Assembly: GCA_022457065.1 (NCBI GenBank)
Contig: JAJGBQ010000001.1
Location: 2,108,001 to 2,172,000 of the forward strand
DNA length: 64,000 nt
Source: Curvularia sp. ZM96
Lineage: Eukaryota > Ascomycota > Dothideomycetes > Pleosporales > Pleosporaceae
Direction: 5' to 3'
Both the position numbers and the translations under genes were made by a program. The notes beneath the pieces were generated by a model. The model did not search any database. It worked only from the letters and a program-made list of their open reading frames with translations, and had not been told where the DNA came from. This document shows positions 10,860 to 22,785 of this stretch, piece after piece (position 1 is the first letter of the stretch; each line of letters opens with the position of its first letter).

Positions 10860-13143
10860 ATGCTGAGCCGCCAGCTGGTGCGAGCCTCGCCACGGCGCCA
10901 GAATCCCGGGTGTCTTTTCTGTGCCACCCAGAGTCTGCCGCGCCCACTGCCATGCCGGCCCTTCAGCGCCACTGCTGCTGTGCTCAAGCGAGCCGTGGCC
11001 AGGAAAGTCAACTCTTCAAAGGCTGCCAAGAAGTCGAACCCAGATGCCAAAACAGACGATGCAGAGAAGGATGAGCATGATGACTCCACTGTGCTTTCCC
11101 TCAGGGAAGCACTCCTTGGTCGCAAGAGATCGAAGCGACAACAGGAAACTGAACGTGAAAAGTTGAATATAAGCTCAATTCAAGCAGACGAGCTCAAATT
11201 CGAGGCTGTTGCTGCGGAAATACCACCTGTACCCATGCTTTCCTACGGTCTTGATCGTGTGCTTTTCAATCCAGGCGTATACCGGTTGCAGGACCCACGT
11301 TCAAGAGTATATAATTTCGATCCCTATCTCGAGAGGATTATGCCAGCCCACGAATTTGACTTTGACGCATTGAGCGAGTACAAAACATCCTCCAAGGACG
11401 AGGATCTGCTCGCCTTGACGAAAAAAATTGGCGCAAAGTTTACGGGCTCTACATCCAGCATGTCGGGCATCTTGCAACACTTCCATTACCTGCTCTCCGG
11501 CTTCCGCGGTCTCAATCACGACATGCTTTCACGCCAGTTTCCAGACCCGTCCTCGAAATTCTCACGAATTACACTCGGTCCCAGTGCTGTCTTCCTGCGT
11601 CATAAGGATGGTCTCTACGCCATTGATGCAGACAAGTCATACGATAGACCTAACATTATGAGTTGGCTTGGCCATTCTTTGGAGAAGCTGCTCACGACTG
11701 AGCGAAGCGAATTTGAGAGATATCGCAGATCGAACCCCGAGCAAGCGCCTCCCGCCGACGATTCTAGTCGTTGCTACCACTATTCGAAACAAGGCAGCAT
11801 TTTGATGCGGTCCCAGCTAGACGCGATCGACCCCCGTCTTCCTGGGACTGGTGTTTTTGACTTGAAGACCAGGGCTGTTGTTTCGATTCGCATGAACCAT
11901 AAAGAGTTCGAAGAAGGGTCGGGCTACCAACTGCGACACGCTCTCGGCGAGTGGGAGTCTTTTGAGCGCGAGTTCTACGACATGACTCGCGCCACTTTGC
12001 TCAAGTACTCACTGCAAGTTCGTATGGGACGAATGGATGGTATTTTCATAGCTTTCCACAACATTGAGCGCATCTTTGGCTTCCAGTATCTCAGCCTATC
12101 TGACATGGACGCTGTTCTCCATGGACAACATGACACGTCACTGGGAGATCAGGAGTTCAAGGTTTCCATCAGATTGGTTGATGAGCTTCTAGCCAAAGCT
12201 ACCGCTCGGTTTCCCGATACAGTAAGCCACTCTGAGCGACTTCATATGTATTATTACTGACATCATACAGTCCTTGAGGTTGCATTTTGAGGCACGAGAG
12301 GGCAAAACCCCCTTCATGTACGTGTTTGCCGAACCCGTGACCGAGGAGCAGGCAGACGAGATTCAACAGGCCGGGGAGGCTGCTCAGGAAGAGTTTGCGC
12401 GCAACGTCGTTGGTATACCAGAAGACGATCGAAGAACTCAAGAAGCCTGGCAAGATATTCAAGACGACATTGACAAGCAAGTCGGCGAAGACCAGAACAG
12501 TGTTTCGACAGGTGAAAGTGGCGAAGCCAGCTCATCACAAGAGTCCTTAGACGAGTCCGAAGCCGCCTCTGATGAAACTGCTGAGGAGACTGCCGAAGAG
12601 ACCACTGAGACTCCTGAGGAAACTATTGAGACCACTGAAGAAACTACTGGGGACGCAGACAAGGGAAGCGTGGACAGTAAGGAGAAGGTTTTGGAACCTA
12701 CCCCAACTTCAGAAAAGCCGTTGATGGGTTGGATTCTGGGTGTCCGTAATTTGGTGAACGGAGGTTACGTGGACAGGCCCACAAACTTCACAGATATGGA
12801 TGAGTGGAAGGTTGAGTATCACATCAAAGAAATCCCAGAAGTGAGCCGGTGGAAGCTGTATAATGCTCTGAAAGAGCGGCGACGTCAACTCATTGGAATG
12901 GACGAACAGGAGACAGACAAGAAGCTCAAGACCTACCGCGACCTTATCTCGCGGTTCAGCCACCGCGGGCGCAAATGGAGGATAGAGCAAGATCAGCTCA
13001 ATGAAGAAAAGGGTGTGCAGGTGTACCGGCCGCTTGGGCCGGGCTCAGATGCTGCGGTCGATCAGAAGAAAGGGCCAAAAGAGGTGATTGGCCAAGAAGA
13101 GAAAGAGGAAATACTGGATGGCGTGCCAGCATCTCCATCGTAG
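10860..13143 (+). CDS. PET127: Pet127 mitochondrial RNA-processing protein
   Basis: Exons 10860-12221 and 12271-13143 flank a 49-nt GT-AG intron and give 744 residues. I chose the ATG at 10860, not the in-frame one at 10773, because MLSRQLVRASPRRQ begins a typical Arg/Ser-rich mitochondrial presequence. Family blocks include FNPGVYRLQDPRSRVYNFDPYLE, described here as a conserved segment near residue 135, and PGTGVFDLKTRAV around residue 340. Pet127 proteins are PD-(D/E)XK-superfamily members involved in mitochondrial RNA 5' processing and degradation; the FDLK block fits the D...K part of that site. The region around residues 540-585 is an acidic Glu/Thr repeat insertion (ETAEETAEETTE). It is divergent from the PH/LRR gene upstream. 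Confidence 0.9.
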
Positions 13144-13751
13144 CAGCAATGCTTGCTACACGGGTATGGCGTTTTTCGTTCTTGCTAAAATCTTAGGAAC
13201 ATATACGGGGATATATGACTGCACGACTTGTTGAACTACCATGTAAAATACATGTACGATAGGAGGTTGGAAAGCGACAAGGGAGGTTGGCATGGCTTGA
13301 AAAAAGGACCACTTGGGCGATTGGAGAAGAAAATCACGACCCCGCAAAAATAGAAATGAATTCTCATATGCATGCACATGCGTGGAATTGAGCGTTAGTG
13401 GCGTGCGGGCATGTATTCGATGTGTGACGCAATTACAACCAGTAGCGGATGCACATCCCTGCTCTTCCGCCCGCAATTGGCGATTTGAAAGCTCCGCATG
13501 GCTCCTCCGCAGAGCTCACGCCGTGAGCTCCCCGCCATGACTGCCGCCAAACTACCCACGAGAGCGCCTTCTCTGCATTTGTCGACACCGCAAACACTCC
13601 TTCACGGCTAAGAGACCATTTCCCTTCACTTGCGCTTGCGCCTGTTTGCCCGCTGCTCCTACCGTACACTCCCCTCAAATACCTCTCTTTCCACGCGACT
13701 CCACGCCGACAGCGTCTCTAAACCCAGACTGCACAACACAACGCCGCCACC
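13144..13751. promoter_or_regulatory. PET127 3' flank and promoter of the USP-like gene, with perfect palindrome
   Basis: The 608-bp gap contains the PET127 3' UTR and the promoter of the downstream gene. A perfect 19-bp inverted repeat, GAGCTCACG-C-CGTGAGCTC, lies at 13512-13530, about 225 bp before the ATG. The leader is C-rich, ending in a Kozak-like CGCCACC before ATG at 13752. Confidence 0.5.
13512..13530. repeat. Perfect 19-bp palindrome in promoter
   Basis: Two 9-bp arms, GAGCTCACG and CGTGAGCTC, flank a single C. The core is CACG-C-CGTG. It could be a dimeric transcription-factor site or a cruciform-forming sequence. The element is seen directly; its function is unknown. Confidence 0.7.
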
Positions 13752-16380
13752 ATGGAGGGGGCAGATGTAGAGTCCAACATCGATCTTCTGCTTAGCTTCG
13801 GTGCCGATCAACTGGACAGAAGTGAGGCCAGGCAACTACTGTTGGTACGGATAGCATCCTGCGCAAGCAAGCCGCTCACGCATAGTCTAATCACAACCCG
13901 CAGAATCATGGCAACAGTGTCGAGGCTGCCATGGACAAATACTTCACTACCATGGACCAAGGGGGCATCTCTGCACTAAAAGCCCATCTGCGCAACTCGC
14001 AAGCCAAGTGGGATGAGAGTGCCTTCAACGGGGCTATGTATGGTGTGGATGATGCGACCGTTCCCAGTACGTTCGACTTGGCTCTGCGACACGCCGAGGA
14101 ATAACAAAGCTGACAGGCTCTGGTACCAGCTTTCAATATTGACTATGCCCCAGGTCATGACAATTATCCTCACAGCAATGTCAATAGCAGAGCACCCACG
14201 CGCCCGCCTTCGCGAACCAGTATCGCGTCCAACCAAGCCCAGGCTGGGGATTTGCCAATGCAAAGTCAGTATATCAAGTCAAATACGGTGCGCGCAGACT
14301 GGTTCATACTGACTGAGAGGCAGGCATAGAAAGCCAAGAGTCTGGAATCATTAGTTCCAACTCAAACTTCAGGCCGGCCACTGGGGACAATTACGATACG
14401 TCCCAGTGGGCCTTAGTACCTACCGCTACCGAGATCATCGCCGACCCGATTCCTGTCCAGCGAAAGCGCGAAGAGGGCCAACCTGCTATTCTAAAACCCT
14501 CATCCAACTTCAACTACCTGTCTAACCTCATTCCTATCCTCCATTCGATACCACTCTTTCGCAATGCGCTGCTTTGTCCCGGAATACTACAGAATGACTA
14601 CTGGATTGGCGAAGACTGGTGGAGGGGCAACCCGACCGAGACTGGGCGCATATTCGATGACACCATAGGGCGCTCAGAAGCCCATGGCTTGGAAATCATT
14701 CACGAAGCGCAGCGGCTAATGGCTTTTCTTGACAACACTGACAGGATCTACGGTTCGGTAAGCGCCCTGCTGCAGACCGAGGCTTGGACAGAAAACCAAA
14801 CGGCTGTAGAGGATCCTGACGATGATTTGCTCAAATTCCTTGTCATGTGGGGGTTTGCGGTGCAGAGCCATGTACCAAATGTCGAATTGAACGGTCTCCT
14901 TCGGTCCACTGTCAATGTGGCTGGCACTACACAAGAAAGCTTTGCGCTCGACACGACAGTCACACGCGATCAGTCCAGACCCAGCTTCAGCTTGTACGAT
15001 GTTCTCGACGACACGCTCTTCTCTTCAGCTGTAGGAAGCGCGCATATACGCGATGCCAGCAAGGTTCTCATCATTCGCCTGAGTTCTTCAAACACAGAAG
15101 CATCAGATCTTGGGTGTCGAGTACCAGCTACCCTTTATATCGATCGCTATCTCGAAAAGAACAAGCATGTTATAGATGGCATGTATGGCGACATCAAGCA
15201 CCACGAAGCACAACTGAATGAGATTCATACACAGCTTGAGAAACTGAAACATTACACTCCGAACAAAGCAGGTGCCAAAAAGGTGGAATCACTACAACTT
15301 CTACGATCCAGCATGGCCATCTACGAGCATCCAGAAGGAGCAGGGTCACCCGAGGACGCAGTAGTCCTCTCACAGCTTCAAGAACTCTACAGAAGTATCG
15401 AGGAAAAGCTCGAGACCCTTGAGAAACAAACACAGCATATGAGAAACACAATCATCGAGATATCTGGAAGATTCAAGCCTCACGTAGACGATGGCGCCAC
15501 AGATGACAATGCTGGAGATACCATGGACAGCGTGACCAACAAGGCTGAGATGGAGGCTGTAGAACCGGACAAGATTGGATTTCCGGACGGCCAGGCCCCA
15601 GAAGATGCTATGCACCACCCATACCACCTCCAGGGTGTCGCCACCCGCCGAGATGTAGTTTACGTACGACATCCCGATATCAAATCCGACGTTCCAGGCG
15701 CAATGCAATGGTGGCGGATGCAGTATGACTCTGAATCTTCGAATCCAACAATAAGACGGGACCGTCTCTCTCTTCAAGAAGTCATTGAGCGAGCAACTAC
15801 AGAATCTGCCTCTGCACTTCTCGTATACGCGAACGACGATGCTATGTCAGTCGAGCCCACACCACTGCCAAAGCCGCTCCTCGATTTTGTCAAGCGAGAC
15901 AATCTCAACTTTTTGGAGGAGCTGCAGAAGGATGCATCGAACTGGGAAGCCTTCCACGACTATGGCGACGTCGATCAAGGAAGGTGGGACCCACCTCCGG
16001 AGGGAGATTGGGAAGAAGCCACCGTCCCAGATGACAGTAATGGTTGGAGTCAAGTATCCGCCAAGGAGCTCAAAAGCCGTACTAGAAACGACTCCAACAT
16101 AAGTTCTGCTACGCTGACTCCGAACACTGAGATCGACGACGCCGATAACACTACTTCTGGTGCCAGGGACATGGCCCAGCCGGATATTGGTACAAGTGCT
16201 GCTTCTCAGCTCAGCAGCGCTAGCAGCGAGACGGTTGGAAGAAGCGAGGATGCAATGGATCTGGATAGCCAGAGACTGCAGAACAAGGTTTCTTTCTCGG
16301 ATGTGGATATGCCAGACGTACACGAAGAGTTGCGCTCGCAACATGTTGAGATTGCGGAAGAAGAGAAGAAGGGTGGTTAA
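13752..16380 (+). CDS. USP-fold protein lacking catalytic residues, with UBA-like N-terminus
   Basis: Exons 13752-13844, 13904-14066, 14130-14264 and 14324-16380 join in frame to 815 residues. The first 45 residues (SNIDLLLSFGADQLD ... LLLNHGNSVEAAMDKYF) look UBA-like, with the intron in the middle. USP landmarks follow: YDTSQWALVP, then the Cys box, where the usual N-T-C-Y is F-N-Y at residues 193-195, so the nucleophile position is Asn194. The segment IPILHSIPLFRNALL matches the helix after the Cys box. Near residues 564-650, YHLQG, WWRMQYD and SASALLVYAN match the C-terminal USP box, but the GHY histidine is missing. A coiled coil lies around residues 440-480 and the tail is Ser-rich. It is therefore probably a ubiquitin-binding pseudo-deubiquitinase related to the USP25/28-like group; the subgroup is uncertain. 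Confidence 0.8.
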
Positions 16381-16776
16381 TCGTGTCGCTTGTGTTCCAT
16401 GGGTGAACTCGTGGTTAGACTTGAGGAGATGGTGGGCGTTTTAGCATGGAGGTTTGGAAGCGTGTTCTTGCAAATGCATGGGTTGGCGTTTGCCCGCGGA
16501 CGGCGTAGTCTAGAAGGATCGTAAACCTGTTATTATCCTTCATCAATACCTTTCAGCATCGTACAAAGTCATGGACCTTGTGAGGTAAGTATCGAACGTC
16601 TTGCTTGTTTGTACATCACTGTGTATGCTCTTGGGGCTCGAAGGAAGAGATGAAATTGCAGAGATACGGGACGTGAGCAACATGCTATTCATTTTGAATA
16701 TTTCATATCTGGAAAAAGATGTTCGGCTCATTCATTAAAACTCTCATTCTCTATACCGCCAACTCTTGCATCCCAC
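16381..16776. other. Convergent 3' region
   Basis: About 400 bp lie between the stop codon of the USP-like gene and that of the minus-strand dehydrogenase. It presumably contains both 3' UTRs. No gene or notable motif is visible. Confidence 0.35.
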
Positions 16777-17858
16777 TCAGCCCTGCATCTCGATACCTCC
16801 CGAGCCATGTAACACCTCACCGGTACAGTACGATCCCAGCGGCGAAGCAAGATGGACATAGCACGTCGCCATCTCAACAGGCATACCCGGCCGGTTCAAC
16901 GGGCATGCACCAACGCCCAGTGAATCCATTGCATCCGCGGGGTTGTTCTTGGTAGCAGGTTGGAGCGGTGTCCAACTATACATATATTAGCAACTGCACG
17001 GGGAACGAGAAGGGACACTCGCGAGAGGAATAGCTAGGAATGGAAACTTACATGATACCCGGAGCCACGGCATTGACCCTAATACCGTTCTTCGCCTGCT
17101 GCTGCGCCAGACCACGCGTAAAAGTCGCAATTGCACCCTTCGTAGATGCATAGTCGAGCAGCGTTGGGTTGGACATGTACGCCGCGACCGAGGTGCTGTT
17201 GACGATGCAATCGCCGCGCTTCATGTGTTTGAGCGCATACTTGCTCATTGCGAACATGGAAATGACGTTTGTCTGGAATGTCTTTTCCGTGACGTCGAGA
17301 TCAATTTCGGTGATGTCGGTGGCCATTTCTTGCATGGCGGCTGTGTAGTGTTGTGTGAGAAAAGCACTCATCCTCGCAGCTATTCAACAATGAGTGTAGG
17401 GAATTTTAGGACTTACCATTGTTGACTAGTACGTTGAGCTTTCCAAACACTTTCATGTGCTGCTCAACAGCCTGCTCGCAGTTCTTTCGTTCCCGGAGAT
17501 TCAGCTGCATGAGATTTGCTTTGCGGCCCGCCTCCTCAATCTTCTTCTTGACATACTGTGCGTCCTCCTCTTCCTCTGGCAGATACACAATGCTTACATC
17601 TGCGCCTTCTCTTGCGAACAAAATGGCAACTGCACGTCCGATTCCGGAATCTCCACCAGTGATTAAAGCTGCTTTGCCTTGAAGCAGGCCGCGGCCCTCA
17701 TACTCTTTAAGATACGGCTTCTGGTTGTCGTCCCAGAATTCTAGACGCGACCATTCTGCTTTCTGTTCCATTTTGGCGTCGAGGCCTGGGCCGCCTTCTT
17801 GGTTTTGCGGCGTGATGGAGGTCGCGGGGTACGCGGTGACGGGGCCGTTGTCGCTCAT
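16777..17858 (-). CDS. Short-chain dehydrogenase/reductase, stress-protein type
   Basis: Exons 17417-17858, 17052-17379 and 16777-16975 give 322 residues. The cofactor motif TGGDSGIG sits at residues 67-74, the NNA motif is split by intron 1 near residue 147, and the active site is Ser209/211, Tyr224 and Lys228 in YASTK. The N-terminal extension of about 50 residues before the Rossmann fold (WDDNQKPYLKEYEGRG-like) and the ALITGGDSGIGRAVAI start are typical of the bacterial YghA/GsiB-type general-stress SDRs and their fungal homologues. The usual substrates are small alcohols or sugars, but the substrate here is unknown. The end reads PLNRPGMPVEMATCYVHLAS, the usual SDR C-terminal block. All three joins keep frame. 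Confidence 0.9.
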
Positions 17859-20800
17859 GTTGGGTGATTGATGAGAAATATGTGTAATGAATATGATTTG
17901 AAATTATCGAAGGAATTAATTTTAAAATCACTGGAAGTGGTTTGTAAAGGATTCAATGAAGATCTCTCAAAAAGCTCTAGAAATAGTTCATGATGTAGGT
18001 GCGGCCTACGGTGGGGGTAGGATTTGTTAGGGTCGTCATAGAACGTCATTGCAAAGATGTATGCATATTCAATATTCAACACGTCACGTATGGGCTGCAT
18101 CTAGACTCATGTATCTATCTGTCATTTTCTTATACCATCATATAGTACCACTTGTGGCGTTTGTTGGGCGTCGAAATGTTTGCATGCGGACTAGGACAGG
18201 CAATGACATATCTTGGTGTTGCTGCCACGATACGAAAGGATGTGTCGCGCATCGATGCCATCCTCATTCAAATTCGCAATACAATCAAGAGCATTCTAAA
18301 CTAAGATTCCGGGTACTGAACCGCTTGAACAGGGACTATAGTTATGTGATATCAAATATGCTTGCTGACCTGAACATGTTTTGGGCCAACTGCATGTAGG
18401 GGGGCTGACTTCGATATAGGTACAGCTCCGGGGTGGTTCTATCGCCATTACGAATCCCGCAGTCATCTTGTATTGAACGGCGACGCGTTTCTGGCAACAA
18501 TATGAGCAGTTAGATCATTATTATTCAAACTCCACCGGAAGCACTCAAATCTGCCATGTGCATGCCTGCCAACTGCTATGTGCCAACATAACAAACGGAA
18601 CAAGTGATATCATGGTCGTGGCACTCACAGACACCATCAAAACAACTTAAATGTCAAGCCCGCTGAGAGAGTGCCGGAGATGTCGGGAATTTCTACCAGC
18701 TATCTAGTCTATAGAATCTTTATTAGACATCTGGCAAGGACGAACACCTTCTTCCCAAGCAGAAAATTGTGTTTCGTAGCAAGGCGTTCAAAGCAAGGCG
18801 TTCAAATATGACGTTCGTCCTTGCTATGACCGTGCCTGAAACCGACACCGACTACGATATGTCACCGTACACCCGAAATGTTCCTGGTTGTTGCAGACAT
18901 TTTCACCTGGCATGCCCTGCGTTCATTCCTGGTTGAAACCCATGTATCGAAGACGATACCTGTTAGCTCTCTCAAATATTCGCTCGGGAAAAGAAATAGT
19001 TCGGTTTCACAGACAAGATGCAGTCGACAGTAGAGTTTGACAGTCACTATAGGATATTCTAATGACATTTGCAGTGCAACAATGCTTCACAAGTAGATGC
19101 AGGGCTAATTGAATCTGTGAGTTGACATGTGTCATCAAGTACTCTGTACTCTAGAATTCAAGCATAGTAATGACACTACATTTACGCACAACAATGGAAC
19201 CGATGACTAGCAGAGCACTGGATTACCAATTGCAAGACCAAATAGGAAGATCGGTAGTCTTGAGTTAGTTAGTTCGGGTGCCGCCGTACTACCCTCCGAT
19301 TACAAAAACGGTAGATTTGAATTTGAACAAGGTCACGAGATAGCTGACCTCGTTGTTACTTCAGCAAATCTTGAAATAAAAATCGCACGTCCAAACAACA
19401 AGCATTGCCCTTGGGGGATCATTTTGTAATTGTAGATCATCCTCCATACAATCTCCAGCTGCAGGACTGAGACCTTATCCGAAAGAAACTCAATTATCTC
19501 CAGGCGGCAACTGAAATCAAGCGTGTGAGCAGACAGGGCGATTTCTGAAGTCTTCAAGGGATGGTTGAGGATGAATTTGGGTGGACAGCTTGCATATGCC
19601 CCTATCGACCACCACCTTCGGTTTCAGTTGCCGATGCAGATTTGACCGACTTTCAACCCAACTGCGATGGAAATACGCTCGGAACCGACCATGTGGATGA
19701 AAGGACTGAAGCAAACAGCAAGCAAACAACTTTTGCGCGTGCAGATGGTCGACGCGTCATGCAGGCAAGGGGTGGAGCCAGGTCTGGGGCCAAAAAACCA
19801 AATCCACTCAGTCAACACATCAATAACGAGGCTGTATCGGAGAAAAGACCCGAAAAAGACAATCAATGAGCATGCCGAATGCTGAATACGATAATGGTAT
19901 GTTCCGGTGCGAAAGCCATCTGGCGGTGCTCCCTTTGTCAGTGCGCCCGACATACGAGTTTTCCAGCTGTGCCAAGCTTAGAAGAGGCGTTTGCGCTGGG
20001 TGGCGGAATACCAAGACAGACCTTGCGCGGGAAACGAAGGTCTCCATTAGTCAACTAGTATGGGTTTTGTTCGCGAATATGAACAGGGAACGTCGCATCC
20101 TTGCCTGAGTGTGCATGTGCATGGAGCAGATGTGAAGTGGTGAACCCTAACACTGAAAGTGGACACTAAGAATGCAACGACAGCTTCTTGACATATGAGA
20201 CAGTTGTCTGGGGATGTTCGGATGTCGACTCCCGAGATTGAGTGTGCAGTCAAGGCACAAAAAGAAGAACCAGTAGTACGAAATTCCGGGAAGAGTTGCA
20301 GAAGAAGACACAACAACGAGAGCTTTTGGAACAAGCATCGTGTAGCGAGCGAGCCATGCGTAGTGACTATTGGATGTGATATATTGTGATCGCTGTTAGG
20401 TACTCTGCAATCATCCAGAACCAAATATCGGGCATTTCGTTTGGCGGTCTTGGTATGACCCTAGTCATAACATGGCAGAGTATTTGTTCTGAAGAAATCG
20501 TCCTTGCATGGACGACCGATCAAACCCAATTTAACTCTGCTGCATCGCAACCGGGAAACCATCTCGAGCGCATGTGCGGCTGGCATGTACTCCTCGGAAT
20601 GAGGGTTTAGAGTTGTACAGCTTAGAGCAAAGCACATTTAATGGTGCCAAAGGTTTCGCAAGAACTGGACACAGGACTTATTAGTGTGGAAGCACAAAGC
20701 GTCGGTTGGTCAGGAGGCTCATACACCTGACATGGTTCTCGAAAGGACAATAAGCGAACTATACTACTGTACGTCTTTTTGGGAAGTTCATCCGAGAACT

Positions 20801-21413
20801 TTGGGCTATACTGCACTGAATGAATGCTTGGTTTTGGGCGAGGTCTCAAGCGCCTGACTTGGGGTACGTAGGTGGAGTTCGTGAAGAGACATGGCAGAGC
20901 GCGCGTCTCGTCGTCGTATTACGCATTCAGTGGGTTTGTCTACCTCCTTAATCCTGAAACGAAGCACAGCGTCTTCTCAAACAGTGGGGATTTCTCTTTG
21001 CAGTAGTGAACCATACTTTCTGCATCCATCAGCTGTATGTCGGGAAAGAATTTACACACGTCGATAGGCTGTTATCGATAGCCTTTTCGCTTGAGGCTGA
21101 TGCTGAAACGACGGCGCTGTGCGGTAGGCTTGCGGCAAAGGGAGCCACGCATACCCCCTGTTGGCAGCAGATCGCGAGCCGAAAAGCGGCCCGACCATGA
21201 CAAAAACACGCCTGGTCATCTCAATTCCAAGAACATACAACGTCACTGCATCCTGATTCGTCCAGCTGCTTGATGAGATTTATCTCGGCCTTCTCCGGTT
21301 CCACTGAAAAGTCTTAAGGGGGGCTATCTAGGCCTGTGGGTTTGCCGCTCGGGGAAGCAAAGCGAACCATTTTACTCACAAAGAATGGGGGCTAACACAC
21401 TAGGAACACCGCA

Positions 21414-21717
21414 GTGGGGATGACAGTAAGGGATGAACGGTGTTATTAGACAGGGTACACATGCTTGAAACCAGTAGGGAACGCCGTTCAACGCCCCTCT
21501 TTGTTTTGTTGTACCTACATTAGCGTCAGGCACACATCCCACGTAATGGGGCGTCGGCGGAGACGGGTGTCAGTAGGTCCCAAGCCTACGCCATCCGAAG
21601 CCATTATGTCAATCTTCTCTCGTTTTTTTTTCGGGAAATGCGGGGAGAAGAAGGGGTCTAGAGAGCGCCTGGATCTTCGCGTAGGATGATCTTAGCCCTT
21701 TCCCAGAGTATACATAA
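21414..21717 (+). promoter_or_regulatory. LPMO promoter elements: CreA-like sites and TATA box
   Basis: GTGGGG (21414-21419) and GCGGGG (21640-21645) fit the SYGGRG consensus of the carbon-catabolite repressor CreA. A TATA-like TATACATAA (21709-21717) is about 200 bp before the ATG. Glucose repression would suit a plant-cell-wall enzyme, but six-base matches are frequent by chance. Confidence 0.4.
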
Positions 21718-21766
21718 GGTCTTCATGTTCCCCCCAAGACCAGCTTTTTCTTCACGCTCTAGCAAG

Positions 21767-21811
21767 CCAGTCATTCTTTCCCCAGTCATTCTTTGACCAG
21801 TCACTCTTTCA
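21767..21811 (+). repeat. Three imperfect 15-bp tandem repeats in the LPMO leader
   Basis: Units at 21767-21781, 21782-21796 and 21797-21811 share CCAGTCAYTCTTT with two variable final bases. They lie between the TATA-like element and the ATG, so probably in the 5' UTR. Confidence 0.8.
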
Positions 21812-21915
21812 TAGCCAGGTGCTACCACAACTCACTTTCATTCTTCACATACCAATTTCGTTGTATCCCCATCGAATCTTTCAAAAACACTTTTTTGCAG
21901 AACACCACCTTCACC

Positions 21916-22785
21916 ATGTCCATGTCCAAGTTCGTCCAGACTAGTGCCCTTGTTGCGGCCCTTATTTCCGCCGTTGCTGGTCACACCTCTGTTGAGAAGT
22001 TCGAGGCTGGAGGCAAGACCTACGAGGGTTTCCGTCAGGCCTCTAAGCAAGACCCCGGTAACCAGTCGCCTGCCTGGTGGACCAACCAGGGTTGGGGATA
22101 TCAGCCCATCTATGGTGACCAGATCAACCACCCCGACATCATCGCCCACAAGGACGCTTCTCCATCCCCCTACACTGCTCCAGTGTCTGCTGGCTCTGAT
22201 GTTACTTTCCACTGGCACCACGAGGGCAGCTGTGGCGATGGCGAAGAGGGCTGGGACTGCTCACACCACGGCTGGACTGCAACCTACCTTGCCCCTTGCA
22301 ACGGCGACTGCGCCAAGGTTGACAAGACCTCCCTTGAATTCTTCAAGATTCACCAATCCGCTCTGATCGATTACCGTCCGGGCCGCTACTCCTCTGGCTC
22401 GCCCCAAGAACAAACCGGTTACTGGGGCACCGACGCCATCTTCTACGATAATGGCAACACTCAAACTGTCAAGATCCCATCTGGTATCCCCAGCGGAAAC
22501 TACGTCCTCAGGACTGAAGTTGTCTCCATTCACAACAACGGTCCTGTGAAGAACCGCCAGTTCTGGCCCCAGGCTTTCAACATCAAGGTAACTGGTGGTA
22601 AGGACGGCGCCGAGATGCCTTCTGGAACAAGGGGTACCGAGCTGTACAACGCCAACGATGACCTCCTCAAGTGGGACCTTTACTGGCACGACGCCAAGGA
22701 GACTTTCGCCGATTCTCCAGGCCCTCAGCTGGCATCTGTTGCTTCCGCCAACACCAGGCGCCACGCCAGGGATTTCTCTTCTTAG
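21916..22785 (+). CDS. Secreted lytic polysaccharide monooxygenase, AA9-like (former GH61)
   Basis: A single exon encodes 289 residues. The start at 21916 is chosen because a good signal peptide follows at once (FVQTSALVAALISAVAG), with cleavage before His23 that would supply the N-terminal His of the copper histidine brace. The second brace His fits CSHHGWTATYLAPC around residue 115. The secondary-sphere His fits VVSIHNNG and the Gln lies in QFWPQAF. At the axial position most AA9 enzymes have Tyr (QFY); here it is Trp. The usual nearby Cys is also replaced by Ala. The enzyme class oxidatively cleaves cellulose or hemicellulose outside the cell. No carbohydrate-binding module or linker is present; the tail is short and Ser/Ala-rich. 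Catalytic competence is uncertain because of the axial change. Confidence 0.88.
   Translation: MSMSKFVQTSALVAALISAVAGHTSVEKFEAGGKTYEGFRQASKQDPGNQSPAWWTNQGWGYQPIYGDQINHPDIIAHKDASPSPYTAPVSAGSDVTFHWHHEGSCGDGEEGWDCSHHGWTATYLAPCNGDCAKVDKTSLEFFKIHQSALIDYRPGRYSSGSPQEQTGYWGTDAIFYDNGNTQTVKIPSGIPSGNYVLRTEVVSIHNNGPVKNRQFWPQAFNIKVTGGKDGAEMPSGTRGTELYNANDDLLKWDLYWHDAKETFADSPGPQLASVASANTRRHARDFSS

Larger units (their letters stand above)
17859..21915. other. Gene-poor region upstream of SDR and LPMO genes
   Basis: About 4 kb carry no convincing gene; ORFs are short, overlapping and without recognisable domains. A 14-bp unit (AGCAAGGCGTTCAA) is repeated in tandem at 18778-18805. The last 500 bp form the LPMO promoter: GTGGGG at 21414-21419 and GCGGGG at 21640-21645 fit the CreA consensus SYGGRG, and TATACATAA lies at 21709-21717. 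The rest may be old degraded sequence or regulatory DNA. Confidence 0.5.

Noticed and set aside
10275..11125. Several ORFs of about 90-190 codons on both strands between the PH/LRR gene and PET127
   Set aside because: They overlap each other and the PET127 presequence, with Arg/Pro/Cys-rich translation typical of GC-rich promoter DNA.
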